Position numbers and translations under genes: made by a program
Part shown: in pieces, positions 1 through 5,972 of the stretch
How positions within the stretch are numbered: the stretch's first letter is position 1
How the letters are laid out: every line of letters starts with the position of its first letter
The notes under the pieces: model-generated
Seen by the model: the letters and a program-made list of their open reading frames with translations, nothing else
What the model was told of the DNA's origin: nothing
Database searches by the model: none
From: an uncultured Oscillospiraceae bacterium
Lineage (GTDB): Bacteria > Bacillota > Clostridia > Oscillospirales > Acutalibacteraceae
Direction of reading: 5' to 3'
Length of the DNA: 6,398 nucleotides
Assembly: GCA_900548305.1 (NCBI GenBank)
Contig: URJZ01000043.1
Coordinates: 1 to 6,398, forward strand

Positions 1-1
1 G

Positions 2-1261
2 AAACATTCTTTTCGGTATATACCAATCAGAAGAGAGCGTTCATCAGATGTACAACGCGGCAGTATGGAACTATGGTTATCTTACATAGAAACATCGTCA
101 AAAAATCAAACGCCGTTTATGTTTTACGCCGTAGATGCTGATACAGGATATGGATTAAAAGGAGCCGAATTTTCATTATTTCAACGCGACGAGTTGGTAT
201 TCGGAAGTTATTCCAATCGTTCCGGTGCTGTATGGTTTCCGCCATTGCGTGAGGGACTGTATCAACTAAAAGAAGCAAAGCCGCCCAAACAATATATAGC
301 TGAAAAGGAAGCGTTTCAGATGTATGTAGATTATAATGGAAATATTTGTGTTGAAGGTGTCCCTGCAGCAAGATTCCAAGCGTTTCACAAACGCACTTCA
401 GAACAGCAAGCGTCGTTTTCAGTCGTTAAGTATGACATCAGAACGGGAAAACGGTTGGAAGGAGCGGTATTTCAGCTATGTCGCAATCATGTTCCAATTG
501 CAACCAGTACCTCAGATGCAGATGGTTTTGTACAGTTTCATGGACTGGAAGAAGGTGTTTATCAGCTAAATGAACTATGTCCTCCGGAAGGCTATATGAA
601 AGTTGCGGATACCCATATAGTTGTGGTTGCAAATGATGGTACTGTTACCATAGACGGATATGCGGCAGAATATGCTTCCATTGGAAATAAACCTATTTTA
701 TACGACATTTTCTTTCAGAAACAAGATGAGCTGACAGGAGAACCGCTGGAAGGGGCTGTTTTTGACCTGCTTCAGGGAGGTATGGTACTGTATACTGCTA
801 TATCCAATGAAAAAGGAGAAATTAATTTTGGCAGTTTTACACCCGGAACTTATACGTTAAGAGAGCAAAAACCGCCAGCAGGATATCATATGAATGAACA
901 TGAATATACGGTTGTAGTTGCACAAGACGGTATGGTAACCATTGATGATATGCCTGTAGAATATGCCAGAATTAGTGATAAGAAAGAGAAAGAACAGATT
1001 ACAGTACGAAAATATATACAAAAATTAGAACCTGAAAGTGGTGTTATGTTTCAATTAAGTCAGGATAATGTAACAATAGCTTCTGCAGGTACAAACAAAC
1101 AGGGAGAAGCTTATTTTTATGATATAAAACCCGGAACATATATGTTGATACAATTAACACATGACGGTCAATCTACGGGTGAAAAGCATACGGTAATGAT
1201 AGAAGAAAACGGAACGGTAACCATTGACAATCAGGTCACAAATACATTAGAAATTCAGTAA
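2..1261 (+). CDS. CnaB/SpaA-repeat surface protein, 5'-truncated by the window edge
   Basis: The reading frame is open from base 2 to the stop at 1259-1261. An ATG at 65 exists, but no Shine-Dalgarno sequence precedes it, so the true start probably lies upstream. Numbering from that ATG (398 residues), there are four tandem CnaB/SpaA-like (prealbumin-like) domains with a period of about 97-100 residues: about 17-108, 117-209, 214-305 and 311-398. Each shows the family pattern: TG-x-x-L-x-G-A-x-F, then G-x-Y-x-L-x-E, PP-x-x-Y, and a late D/N-G-x-V-T-I-D strand. Domains of this family form rigid stalks in Gram-positive adhesins and pilins, often locked by a Lys-Asn/Asp isopeptide bond catalysed by Glu. 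Domain 2 keeps the full set (K122, E170, N208), domain 3 has K219/E267/D305, and domains 1 and 4 are incomplete. There is no LPxTG motif, terminal membrane segment or basic tail; the protein ends directly after domain 4. An extracellular location is inferred from the family, since the signal peptide would lie outside the window. Confidence 0.85.
   Translation, partial: KHSFRYIPIRRERSSDVQRGSMELWLSYIETSSKNQTPFMFYAVDADTGYGLKGAEFSLFQRDELVFGSYSNRSGAVWFPPLREGLYQLKEAKPPKQYIAEKEAFQMYVDYNGNICVEGVPAARFQAFHKRTSEQQASFSVVKYDIRTGKRLEGAVFQLCRNHVPIATSTSDADGFVQFHGLEEGVYQLNELCPPEGYMKVADTHIVVVANDGTVTIDGYAAEYASIGNKPILYDIFFQKQDELTGEPLEGAVFDLLQGGMVLYTAISNEKGEINFGSFTPGTYTLREQKPPAGYHMNEHEYTVVVAQDGMVTIDDMPVEYARISDKKEKEQITVRKYIQKLEPESGVMFQLSQDNVTIASAGTNKQGEAYFYDIKPGTYMLIQLTHDGQSTGEKHTVMIEENGTVTIDNQVTNTLEIQ
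113..1258 (+). repeat. Four tandem CnaB/SpaA-like domain repeats
   Basis: Four diverged protein-level repeats lie at roughly 113-388, 413-691, 704-979 and 995-1258. Recurring anchors are L-E-G-A-V-F (identical in units 2 and 3, L-K-G-A-E-F in unit 1, S-G-V-M-F in unit 4), PP-x-x-Y in units 1-3, and V-T-I-D in units 2-4. DNA identity is low except around the last strand, where units 3 and 4 share GGTAACCATTGA. This argues for old duplication followed by divergence, not recent copy-number expansion. Confidence 0.85.
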
Positions 1262-1276
1262 TACATTTCTATATGT

Positions 1277-1310
1277 AAAAAGGAACTACACCAAGATGTA
1301 GTTCCTTTTT
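1277..1310. terminator. Bidirectional intrinsic terminator between convergent genes
   Basis: A perfect 14-base inverted repeat (1277-1290 with 1297-1310) encloses a 6-base loop CCAAGA. The arm AAAAAGGAACTACA gives an A-run on one side and a T-run on the other, so either transcript ends in a U-tract. It starts 15 bases after the surface-protein stop and lies one base past the stop of the converging dehydrogenase gene (1312), so it can serve both. Confidence 0.92.
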
Positions 1311-1311
1311 G

Positions 1312-2346
1312 TTATACTGCATGAGCAGTTTTAAACTTAAATTTAATACGGTGGTAAGAGTCTAGCCAATAGGCCATGTCTGTTAATGTGTCTTTCATGG
1401 AACGCGGATGATACCCCAGTTCTTGTGTGGCTTTTTCGTGTGAAAAATTCCCGTTGCTTTCCAATGTATATAAGGAATAGGAGGTATAAAGCGGAGGTTG
1501 ACGAAGCATTTTATACCAAACTTCTGCAAGAGGAGCCGTCAATTTAGCAAACCATAATGGAAGAACGCTCTTTAATCTGCGTTTGCCGGTAATTTCATGT
1601 AAATCGTCCAATACCTCTTGAATTGTGTAAAACTGATTGCTTAAAATATAGCATTCGCCTGCTCGTCCATTTTCTACGCAGGAAATAATTCCGTCTGCCA
1701 CATCACGTACATCTACAAAATCATACCCTCCATTTACACAAGCTGTTAGTGTGCCGTTCAAATAGCTAATAACCAATTGCGTTAAATGAGTACGACCATA
1801 ATCGCCGGGACCGATAATGCCGGAAGGATGAACAATAGATGCGTTTAATCCTTGTTTGACTGCATTTAATACAATTTGCGAGGCGGCAGCTTTTGTTTTG
1901 GCATACAAACCGTGTACCGATTTGGGGTTAAATTCAGACACTTCCGTAATCGTTTCTCCATGAGATTTTTCAGGAATAGCATGAACAGAGCTGGTATGAA
2001 CCAATTTTTTTACGTTATGCTGTAGACATAATTCTACAATATTTTTGGTGCCGTTTACATTCACATCTACCACTTTTTTATCCACTTTAGATGAGATGGA
2101 TACAATAGCGGCAGTGTGAATTACAATTAACTCCGTATCGGGATTATGAGAGAAAAAAGATGTCAAACTGTCTTTATCGCAAACATCGCCATGAACAATT
2201 TCTACATTTGGCTGTGTATATGAAATGGTGTTGTCATTTGGCAGAGCCAGTCCGCGAATTAATTTTCCTTGAGCAGCCAGTTTAGAAATAATGGTATTGC
2301 CTAAATAACCCATTGCGCCGGTTACAAGATATAATGTTTTAGACAC
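1312..2346 (-). CDS. NAD-dependent epimerase/dehydratase family protein (extended SDR)
   Basis: This 344-residue protein has the extended short-chain dehydrogenase/reductase fold. T-G-A-M-G-Y-L-G at residues 9-16 is the TGxxGxxG nucleotide-binding motif after beta-1. H-G-D-V at 52-55 fits the acidic residue contacting adenine, and H-T-A-A at 77-80 is the usual motif after beta-4. The catalytic set is Ser119/Ser120 (in H-T-S-S) with Y148-x3-K152. H-P-S-G-I-I-G-P at 173-180 and F-V-D-V-R-D-V-A at 210-217 are typical of the dihydroflavonol-4-reductase / 3-beta-hydroxysteroid-dehydrogenase-like branch. Members oxidise or reduce hydroxyl/carbonyl groups of sugars, steroids or small lipophilic substrates with NAD(P); the substrate here cannot be told. 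The start is GTG at 2346-2344, preceded by GAAGGG with a 6-base spacer. It is transcribed away from the FAD/Rieske gene across a 216-base divergent region and appears monocistronic, ending at the shared terminator. Likely cytoplasmic. Confidence 0.9.
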   Translation of the reverse strand: MSKTLYLVTGAMGYLGNTIISKLAAQGKLIRGLALPNDNTISYTQPNVEIVHGDVCDKDSLTSFFSHNPDTELIVIHTAAIVSISSKVDKKVVDVNVNGTKNIVELCLQHNVKKLVHTSSVHAIPEKSHGETITEVSEFNPKSVHGLYAKTKAAASQIVLNAVKQGLNASIVHPSGIIGPGDYGRTHLTQLVISYLNGTLTACVNGGYDFVDVRDVADGIISCVENGRAGECYILSNQFYTIQEVLDDLHEITGKRRLKSVLPLWFAKLTAPLAEVWYKMLRQPPLYTSYSLYTLESNGNFSHEKATQELGYHPRSMKDTLTDMAYWLDSYHRIKFKFKTAHAV

Positions 2347-2352
2347 AAAAAT

Positions 2353-2358
2353 CCCTTC
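2353..2358 (-). promoter_or_regulatory. Ribosome binding site deciding the GTG start of the SDR gene
   Basis: On the minus strand GAAGGG lies 6 bases before the GTG at 2346-2344. No in-frame ATG is better placed, and the Rossmann motif follows at residue 9, as expected for a full-length N-terminus. Confidence 0.75.
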
Positions 2359-2386
2359 TTATCTCATCATTAAAATACCTATATAT

Positions 2387-2392
2387 AGTATA
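2387..2392 (-). promoter_or_regulatory. Candidate -10 box for the SDR gene
   Basis: On the minus strand TATACT lies 40 bases upstream of the GTG start inside an AT-rich stretch. No convincing -35 sits at 17 bases. TTCATA about 19 bases upstream is the nearest candidate, so this call is weak. Confidence 0.35.
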
Positions 2393-2452
2393 AACCATTT
2401 GAAAATCAGATTATGAATAAAACATAAAATTTTTTCGCATAACCTGTAAAGT

Positions 2453-2463
2453 TTGTGACACAA
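2453..2463. promoter_or_regulatory. Small palindrome TTGTG-A-CACAA in the divergent region
   Basis: A perfect 11-base palindrome with a central A. It lies between the divergent SDR and FAD/Rieske genes, about 100 bases from each start. It could be a regulator half-site pair and also contains a possible weak -35 (TTGTGA). No regulator is encoded in the window, and a palindrome this short can arise by chance in AT-rich DNA. Confidence 0.3.
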
Positions 2464-2481
2464 TTAAAAGATAAATTTTAT

Positions 2482-2500
2482 GGATAAAAAGTTTTTGTCC
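2482..2500. promoter_or_regulatory. Operator-like imperfect palindrome upstream of the FAD/Rieske operon
   Basis: GGATAAAAAGTTTTTGTCC is a 19-base palindrome with a central G at 2491 and a single mismatched pair (T2485/G2497). It is flanked by direct copies of ATTTTAT at 2475-2481 and 2501-2507. It ends 62 bases before the GTG start of the operon, a position suited to a repressor site or the 5' leader. The core is too short-looped to be a normal terminator. No known regulator consensus was matched. Confidence 0.4.
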
Positions 2501-2550
2501 ATTTTATAAAATCATGATTATTTTTCTATGTTTTGGTAAATCATAACTAT

Positions 2551-2556
2551 GAGGTG
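2551..2556 (+). promoter_or_regulatory. Ribosome binding site that fixes the GTG start of the FAD/Rieske gene
   Basis: GAGGTG lies 6 bases before GTG at 2563. The longer in-frame TTG start at 2533 has no purine-rich sequence at the right distance (CTATGTTT precedes it), so the protein should begin at 2563. Confidence 0.85.
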
Positions 2557-2562
2557 AAATTT

Positions 2563-4020
2563 GTGAATTCTATTTGGGAAAAAGAAACTGTTTTACCACA
2601 GTATGAATCATTAAAACAAGACTTAACCGTTGATGTCGCCGTCATCGGCGGCGGAATGGCAGGTATCCTTACAGCATATCTGTTGCAAAAGCAGGGTGTA
2701 AACGTAGTTGTGTTAGAGGCAAAGACCATAGGCAGTGGTCAAACAGGCAAAACAACAGCTAAAATCACATTACAGCATCATTTAATCTACCATAAATTAG
2801 TCAGTTCACTTGGCATAGAACAAGCTAAATTATATGCCGATGCAAATAAAGAAGCAATTGGGATGTATCGGAATTTAGCCAAACGTTGTACAGATGCGGT
2901 AGCGTTTGAAGAAAAAGAAAATATCCTTTATGCCACGCAAAATGCTAATGCAATTGAAAAAGAAGTAAAAGCAATGCAGCAGTTAGATTTAAAAGCAGAT
3001 TTGATTACACAGACCGAGTTGCCTTTTCCTATTGCAGCGGCTGTTTCTCTTGAGGGACAAGCACAATTTCAGCCATTGGCTTTTTTAAAAGAAATTTCTG
3101 CCGATTTAACGATATTTGAACATACTATGGTGCAAACGATTGAAGATAATATTATTAAAACGAACCAAGGGAACGTCACTGCAAAGCATATTGTTATTAC
3201 TGCTCATTATCCATTTATTAATATTCCTGGCTATTATTTTCTGCGTCAGCATCAAGAACGTTCGTATGTACTGGCTTTAAAAGATGCACAGCAATATCGA
3301 GGAATGTATTTGGGTATTGATGAACCATCTTATTCTTTCCGCAATGCAGGCGAATATTTGCTGTTTGGCGGAGCGTCACACAGAACAGGAGAAAATCGTT
3401 GCGGCGGTCACTACGATACATTAAGAAAAGCTGCGCATCAGTTTTATCCCAATACGCAGGAAGTTGCCTGTTGGTCGGCACAAGACTGTATGACCATAGA
3501 CCATATTCCGTATATTGGACCGTATGCATTTGGCATGGAAGGCGTCTATGTGGCCACAGGATTCCAAAAATGGGGTATGACATCATCTATGGTTTCGGCT
3601 ATGATTCTCAGTGACTTGATTTTAGAAAAAGAAAATCCCTATTTGTCTGTATTTACACCCCATAGATTGCATATCGGATTGTCCGCCAAACAAGCAGTCA
3701 AAGATACCGTCCATTCGGTACGCGGTTTGGCAACAGGATTTATGGCGCCGCCGAGAGCAATGGTAGAACAACTTCCAAAGGGACATGGCGGCATTGTAGA
3801 AGTCGAGAATAAAAAAGTTGGCGTTTATAAGGATAAAAATGGAACATCACATATTGTACAAGCCAGGTGCACCCATTTGGGTTGCCAACTGGAATGGAAT
3901 CCGGATGAAAAAAGCTGGGAATGTCCATGTCATGGTTCTCGTTTTGACTATATGGGACATGTGATTGATAATCCAGCAATGGAGGATTTAAAGTATGATT
4001 CAATTACGGAATATGAATAA
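2563..4020 (+). CDS. FAD-dependent oxidoreductase (DAO family) with C-terminal Rieske [2Fe-2S] domain
   Basis: The protein is 485 residues from the GTG start. Residues about 23-55 form the FAD-binding Rossmann unit: V-I-G-G-G-M-A-G at 27-34, and E52 at the end of beta-2 for the adenosine ribose. G-S-G-Q-T-G-K-T-T-A at 57-66 is a conserved loop of the glycine-oxidase/D-amino-acid-oxidase (DAO) fold. The segment reading V-Y-V-A-T-G-F-x-x-W-G-M-T is the C-terminal FAD contact. Residues about 400-485 are a Rieske domain: C436-T-H438 and C454-P-C-H457 ligate the cluster. C441 and C456 are the extra pair that forms the disulfide in high-potential bc1/b6f-type Rieske proteins. This architecture matches the Bacillus YhfW-like family, whose substrate is not established to my knowledge; oxidation of an amine or other small substrate with electron transfer from FAD to the cluster is inferred. 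No signal peptide is seen, so it is probably cytoplasmic. Its 3' end overlaps the next gene by 26 bases. Confidence 0.93.
   Translation: MNSIWEKETVLPQYESLKQDLTVDVAVIGGGMAGILTAYLLQKQGVNVVVLEAKTIGSGQTGKTTAKITLQHHLIYHKLVSSLGIEQAKLYADANKEAIGMYRNLAKRCTDAVAFEEKENILYATQNANAIEKEVKAMQQLDLKADLITQTELPFPIAAAVSLEGQAQFQPLAFLKEISADLTIFEHTMVQTIEDNIIKTNQGNVTAKHIVITAHYPFINIPGYYFLRQHQERSYVLALKDAQQYRGMYLGIDEPSYSFRNAGEYLLFGGASHRTGENRCGGHYDTLRKAAHQFYPNTQEVACWSAQDCMTIDHIPYIGPYAFGMEGVYVATGFQKWGMTSSMVSAMILSDLILEKENPYLSVFTPHRLHIGLSAKQAVKDTVHSVRGLATGFMAPPRAMVEQLPKGHGGIVEVENKKVGVYKDKNGTSHIVQARCTHLGCQLEWNPDEKSWECPCHGSRFDYMGHVIDNPAMEDLKYDSITEYE
3981..3985 (+). promoter_or_regulatory. Consensus ribosome binding site embedded in the Rieske coding region
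   Basis: GGAGG lies 9 bases before the ATG at 3995 and inside the last codons of the FAD/Rieske gene. It supports 3995 over the later in-frame ATG at 4013, and implies reinitiation or coupled translation of the downstream gene. Confidence 0.85.
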
Positions 4021-4927
4021 GCGGAAAGCGCGCTTTGAAGGTTGGTATTTCAAACATCAGAATGCACACCATACGGTTGCATTTATTCCGGGATATCATG
4101 TAGATGAAGACGGGAACGCGTCCGCTTTTATTCAAGTGATAACAAAAAGCACTTCTCATCAATTTCAATTTGCAGAAAAAGAGTTTTCCATAGACAGAAC
4201 ACATTTGGTCATTAAAATTGGAGAAAATATATTCACTCCGAAAGGAATTACCGTACACTTGAAAAACGAAAGTTTTTCTATTCATGGCAGCCTAAGATAT
4301 CAAAATAGGATACCTCTGAAATACGATATTATGGGACCGTTTTCTTGTTTGCCCATGCAGTGTAAACACCGGATTATCAGTATGTGTCATACACTGTATG
4401 GCAGTTTGAAAATAAATGGGGAAGTAGTTTCTTTTGAGAACGGGATTGGTTATATTGAGTCTGACAAAGGCACGTCTTTTCCGAAATCCTATATTTGGAC
4501 ACAGTGCAGCATACCAAAAGAGCAGCCCAGCAGTATTGTTGCGGCAGTTGCTGATATTCCTATGGGACCAATTCATTTTAACGGTTGTATTTGCTGTATT
4601 TATCATCGCGGCAGACAGTATCGATTATCCACATATTCCGGTGCCAAGGTAGTACGCTGCACAGAAAACGAACTTGTACTGGTGCAGGGAAGATACTTTT
4701 TAAAAGTAAATTTGCTCAAAGAAAATCCATTGCCGTTAAAAGCGCCGCAGAAAGGTGCTATGGATAGAATGATTCATGAAAGCGCTGCATGCAAAGTGCA
4801 GTATCGTTTTTATGAAAGAGGAAAAAAGGTGTTCGATTATACCAGCAAACAAGCTGCGTTTGAATTTGTGCCGGAATGTATGCACATATATGATAAAAAA
4901 CAAGCAATAAAAGCGGCTCTTTCATAA
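3995..4927 (+). CDS. Tocopherol cyclase-like family protein
   Basis: This 310-residue protein has the hallmarks of the bacterial tocopherol-cyclase-like family: F-E-G-W-Y-F-K at 14-20, I-P-G-Y-H at 31-35, F-I-Q-V at 45-48, and D-I-M-G-P-F at 111-116. The signature G-Y-I-E-S-D-K-G-T-S-F-P-K, followed by Y-I-W-T-Q, spans 152-170. A late H-E-S-A-A-C lies at 261-266. The fold is expected to be a two-part beta-barrel/lipocalin-like structure binding a hydrophobic ligand. Plant and cyanobacterial members cyclise prenylated quinols to tocopherols, but Firmicutes are not known to make tocopherol, so the real substrate is unknown. Family members often read D-W/R-G in the signature where this one has D-K-G. 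There is no signal peptide or membrane segment. It is the second gene of an operon with the FAD/Rieske oxidoreductase, and the overlap implies matched expression and perhaps a shared pathway. A terminator follows immediately. Confidence 0.87.
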   Translation: MIQLRNMNKRKARFEGWYFKHQNAHHTVAFIPGYHVDEDGNASAFIQVITKSTSHQFQFAEKEFSIDRTHLVIKIGENIFTPKGITVHLKNESFSIHGSLRYQNRIPLKYDIMGPFSCLPMQCKHRIISMCHTLYGSLKINGEVVSFENGIGYIESDKGTSFPKSYIWTQCSIPKEQPSSIVAAVADIPMGPIHFNGCICCIYHRGRQYRLSTYSGAKVVRCTENELVLVQGRYFLKVNLLKENPLPLKAPQKGAMDRMIHESAACKVQYRFYERGKKVFDYTSKQAAFEFVPECMHIYDKKQAIKAALS

Positions 4928-4929
4928 GA

Positions 4930-4959
4930 AAAACTGCTGTGTTCACACACAGCGGTTTT
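4930..4959. terminator. Bidirectional intrinsic terminator after the operon and the membrane pseudogene
   Basis: A 13-base-pair stem joins 4930-4942 to 4947-4959 with loop TCAC and one T-G wobble (4935/4954). It has an A-run on the left and a T-run on the right. It begins 3 bases after the tocopherol-cyclase-like gene stop and abuts the reconstructed stop (4960-4962) of the converging membrane pseudogene. Confidence 0.9.
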
Positions 4960-5176
4960 TTATTGAACAGAAGTTGTAGTATCTGCTTTCGGAGAAACAG
5001 CATGTTTTTTGTGAAGAGAATATATTTTATGTTTGGGTGGATGAGTTTTATTTCTGAAAATAAAGATAGAAAGTACCATAAAGAAGATTAAGTCGATTAT
5101 GGATTGTACAGGATACCAAATCAGTGTTTTTGCAACAAAGAAAGGAAAGTGTAACCAAAGAGCCTGCAGCAGTAAA

Positions 5177-5190
5177 CGGAAATTGAATCA
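5177..5190 (-). other. Frameshift site 2, opposite sense to site 1
   Basis: In frame 2 the helix ending C-I-L-M-E-L-I-Q runs into a polar, cysteine-rich tail that stops at 5048. Skipping one base here gives F-R-L-L-L-Q-A-L-W-L and a plausible last pair of helices. An in-frame TGA just upstream in the restored frame places the shift downstream of that stop. Confidence 0.6.
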
Positions 5191-5511
5191 GTTCCATTAA
5201 AATACACAGGCAAACCAGTGCGCAGGGAAATGTTAGATAGGCAGGAACCGATGTATCGACAGATAAAAATCTCCAAGCAGTTCCAATCCACAGAGCCAAT
5301 GCCATAACGGCATAGACTTTCAGCGGATTTCTACCAGCGGGACTTGTTACCTCAGCCATTTTAACAAGAATAATAATCAAGGGAGAAACCATAAAATAGA
5401 TGTTATGGATTACTGTAGGATAAATGGATAATATAGAGAAAACAAGCAGCAGAATGCACCAATGGAGCAGTTTGTTTTCAATTGAAAAGAAGTATGTGAG
5501 AATACTATTTT

Positions 5512-5516
5512 GGGGG
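5512..5516 (-). other. Frameshift site 1 in a short homopolymer
   Basis: The run reads GGGGG on plus and CCCCC on minus. Upstream coding gives Q-T-G-L-T-P. With a sixth C the frame continues as Q-N-S-I-L-T-Y-F-F-S-I-E-N-K into the next helix. Without it, the frame ends at the stop at 5410-5412. Confidence 0.65.
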
Positions 5517-5892
5517 TTAGTCCTGTTTGTTGATAGAGTGTTTGCACTGCAATGATAATGCCGATATATCCGATGACTAGCAGGGGAAATAACCAAGAGT
5601 TTGATTGTAATAAAATAGGAAGTATAAATGCAGATATAACCGATGCAAACAATGTTTTTGTAATCAGCAATGAAATACCTACTAGAATAAAGCTGTTGAG
5701 TACCTGAAAAATAAGAGGATGCAGAAGATATTTGACAATGTATACTGCACATATCGAGCCGATAATCATCATAAAAAACAATTGTGCTTTATTGACTCTC
5801 CAAGGTTGTTTCTCAATCCGATGCTCGCTCTGCGTATGGACATCATCATTCTCTTCGCTGTTTTCAAAATATCGAAATTTGTAATATAAAGG

Positions 5893-5921
5893 TTGACATT
5901 TATATATGATGAGTATATGAT
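5893..5921 (+). promoter_or_regulatory. Strong sigma-A type promoter for the nucleotidyltransferase-like gene
   Basis: TTGACA at 5893-5898 is a perfect -35. A 17-base spacer follows, then TATGAT at 5916-5921, one base off the -10 consensus. The start codon at 5973 gives an untranslated leader of about 45 bases. It is the best promoter in the window and sits at the broken 5' end of the membrane pseudogene. Confidence 0.87.
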
Positions 5922-5961
5922 GACAAGATTTAGTAAAATATATTTGGGCGGCTTGGAATAA

Positions 5962-5967
5962 AAGGAG
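5962..5967 (+). promoter_or_regulatory. Ribosome binding site for the nucleotidyltransferase-like gene
   Basis: AAGGAG ends 5 bases before ATG 5973 and 11 bases before a second in-frame ATG at 5979. The first is preferred, but the second cannot be excluded; the difference is two residues. Confidence 0.8.
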
Positions 5968-5972
5968 AGATT

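Larger units (their letters stand above)
4960..5880 (-). pseudogene. Polytopic membrane protein gene, two frameshifts and missing 5' end (possibly HPP-like)
   Basis: No single frame covers this locus, but a continuous membrane protein of about 307 codons appears if two shifts are corrected. Frame 1 runs from about 5880 to 5517: an acidic/polar stretch, then Q-P-W-R-V-N-K-A-Q-L and four hydrophobic helices. Adding one base in the C-run (minus strand; G-run 5512-5516 on plus) continues into frame 2. That frame holds four to five helices, including Y-F-M-V-S-P-L-I-I-I-L-V and V-Y-A-V-M-A-L-A-L-W-I-G-T, to about 5190. Dropping one base near 5177-5190 returns to frame 1, giving F-R-L-L-L-Q-A-L-W-L-H-F-P-F-F, then W-Y-P-V-Q-S-I-I-D, and a basic tail. 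The stop at 4960-4962 abuts the terminator, which supports the reconstruction. The two halves resemble each other (F-I-L-P-I-L-L...W-L-F-P-L-L against L-H-F-P-F-F...W-Y-P-V-Q). The layout recalls HPP-type membrane proteins, but that assignment is tentative. The first usable start codon is only a TTG at 5781, and the first half lacks the helix preceding its repeat unit, so the 5' end is lost. Sequencing error could mimic either shift. Confidence 0.7.

Noticed and set aside
2533..2562. A 10-residue longer N-terminus for the FAD/Rieske protein starting at TTG 2533
   Set aside because: There is no ribosome binding site before the TTG, while GAGGTG sits 6 bases before the GTG at 2563. The extra residues would be encoded across that binding site.
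2347..2562. A riboswitch or small RNA in the divergent region
   Set aside because: Only short AT-rich palindromes are present. No multi-helix conserved structure or terminator/antiterminator pair was found.
3218..3586. A 122-residue minus-strand reading frame inside the FAD/Rieske gene
   Set aside because: It is antisense to a well-supported conserved domain, and its own translation has no domain character.
4758..5003. An 81-residue minus-strand reading frame
   Set aside because: It runs through the bidirectional terminator and into the antisense of the tocopherol-cyclase-like gene. The reconstructed pseudogene stop at 4960 fits better.
5048..5752. A single 234-residue minus-strand protein
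   Set aside because: Only its middle (about 5190-5516) looks like a membrane protein. Its start is an antisense-like polar stretch overlapping better helices in another frame, and its end is a polar cysteine-rich tail overlapping better helices in the restored frame.
5410..5781. A standalone 123-residue minus-strand membrane protein
   Set aside because: It starts at a TTG without a clear binding site, and its last residues after the C-run lose membrane character. It is better explained as the first part of the frameshifted pseudogene.
4928..5892. A programmed frameshift gene rather than a pseudogene
   Set aside because: Two shifts of opposite sense about 330 bases apart, plus a missing start, do not match any known recoding arrangement. 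No slippery heptamer with a downstream structure was evident.
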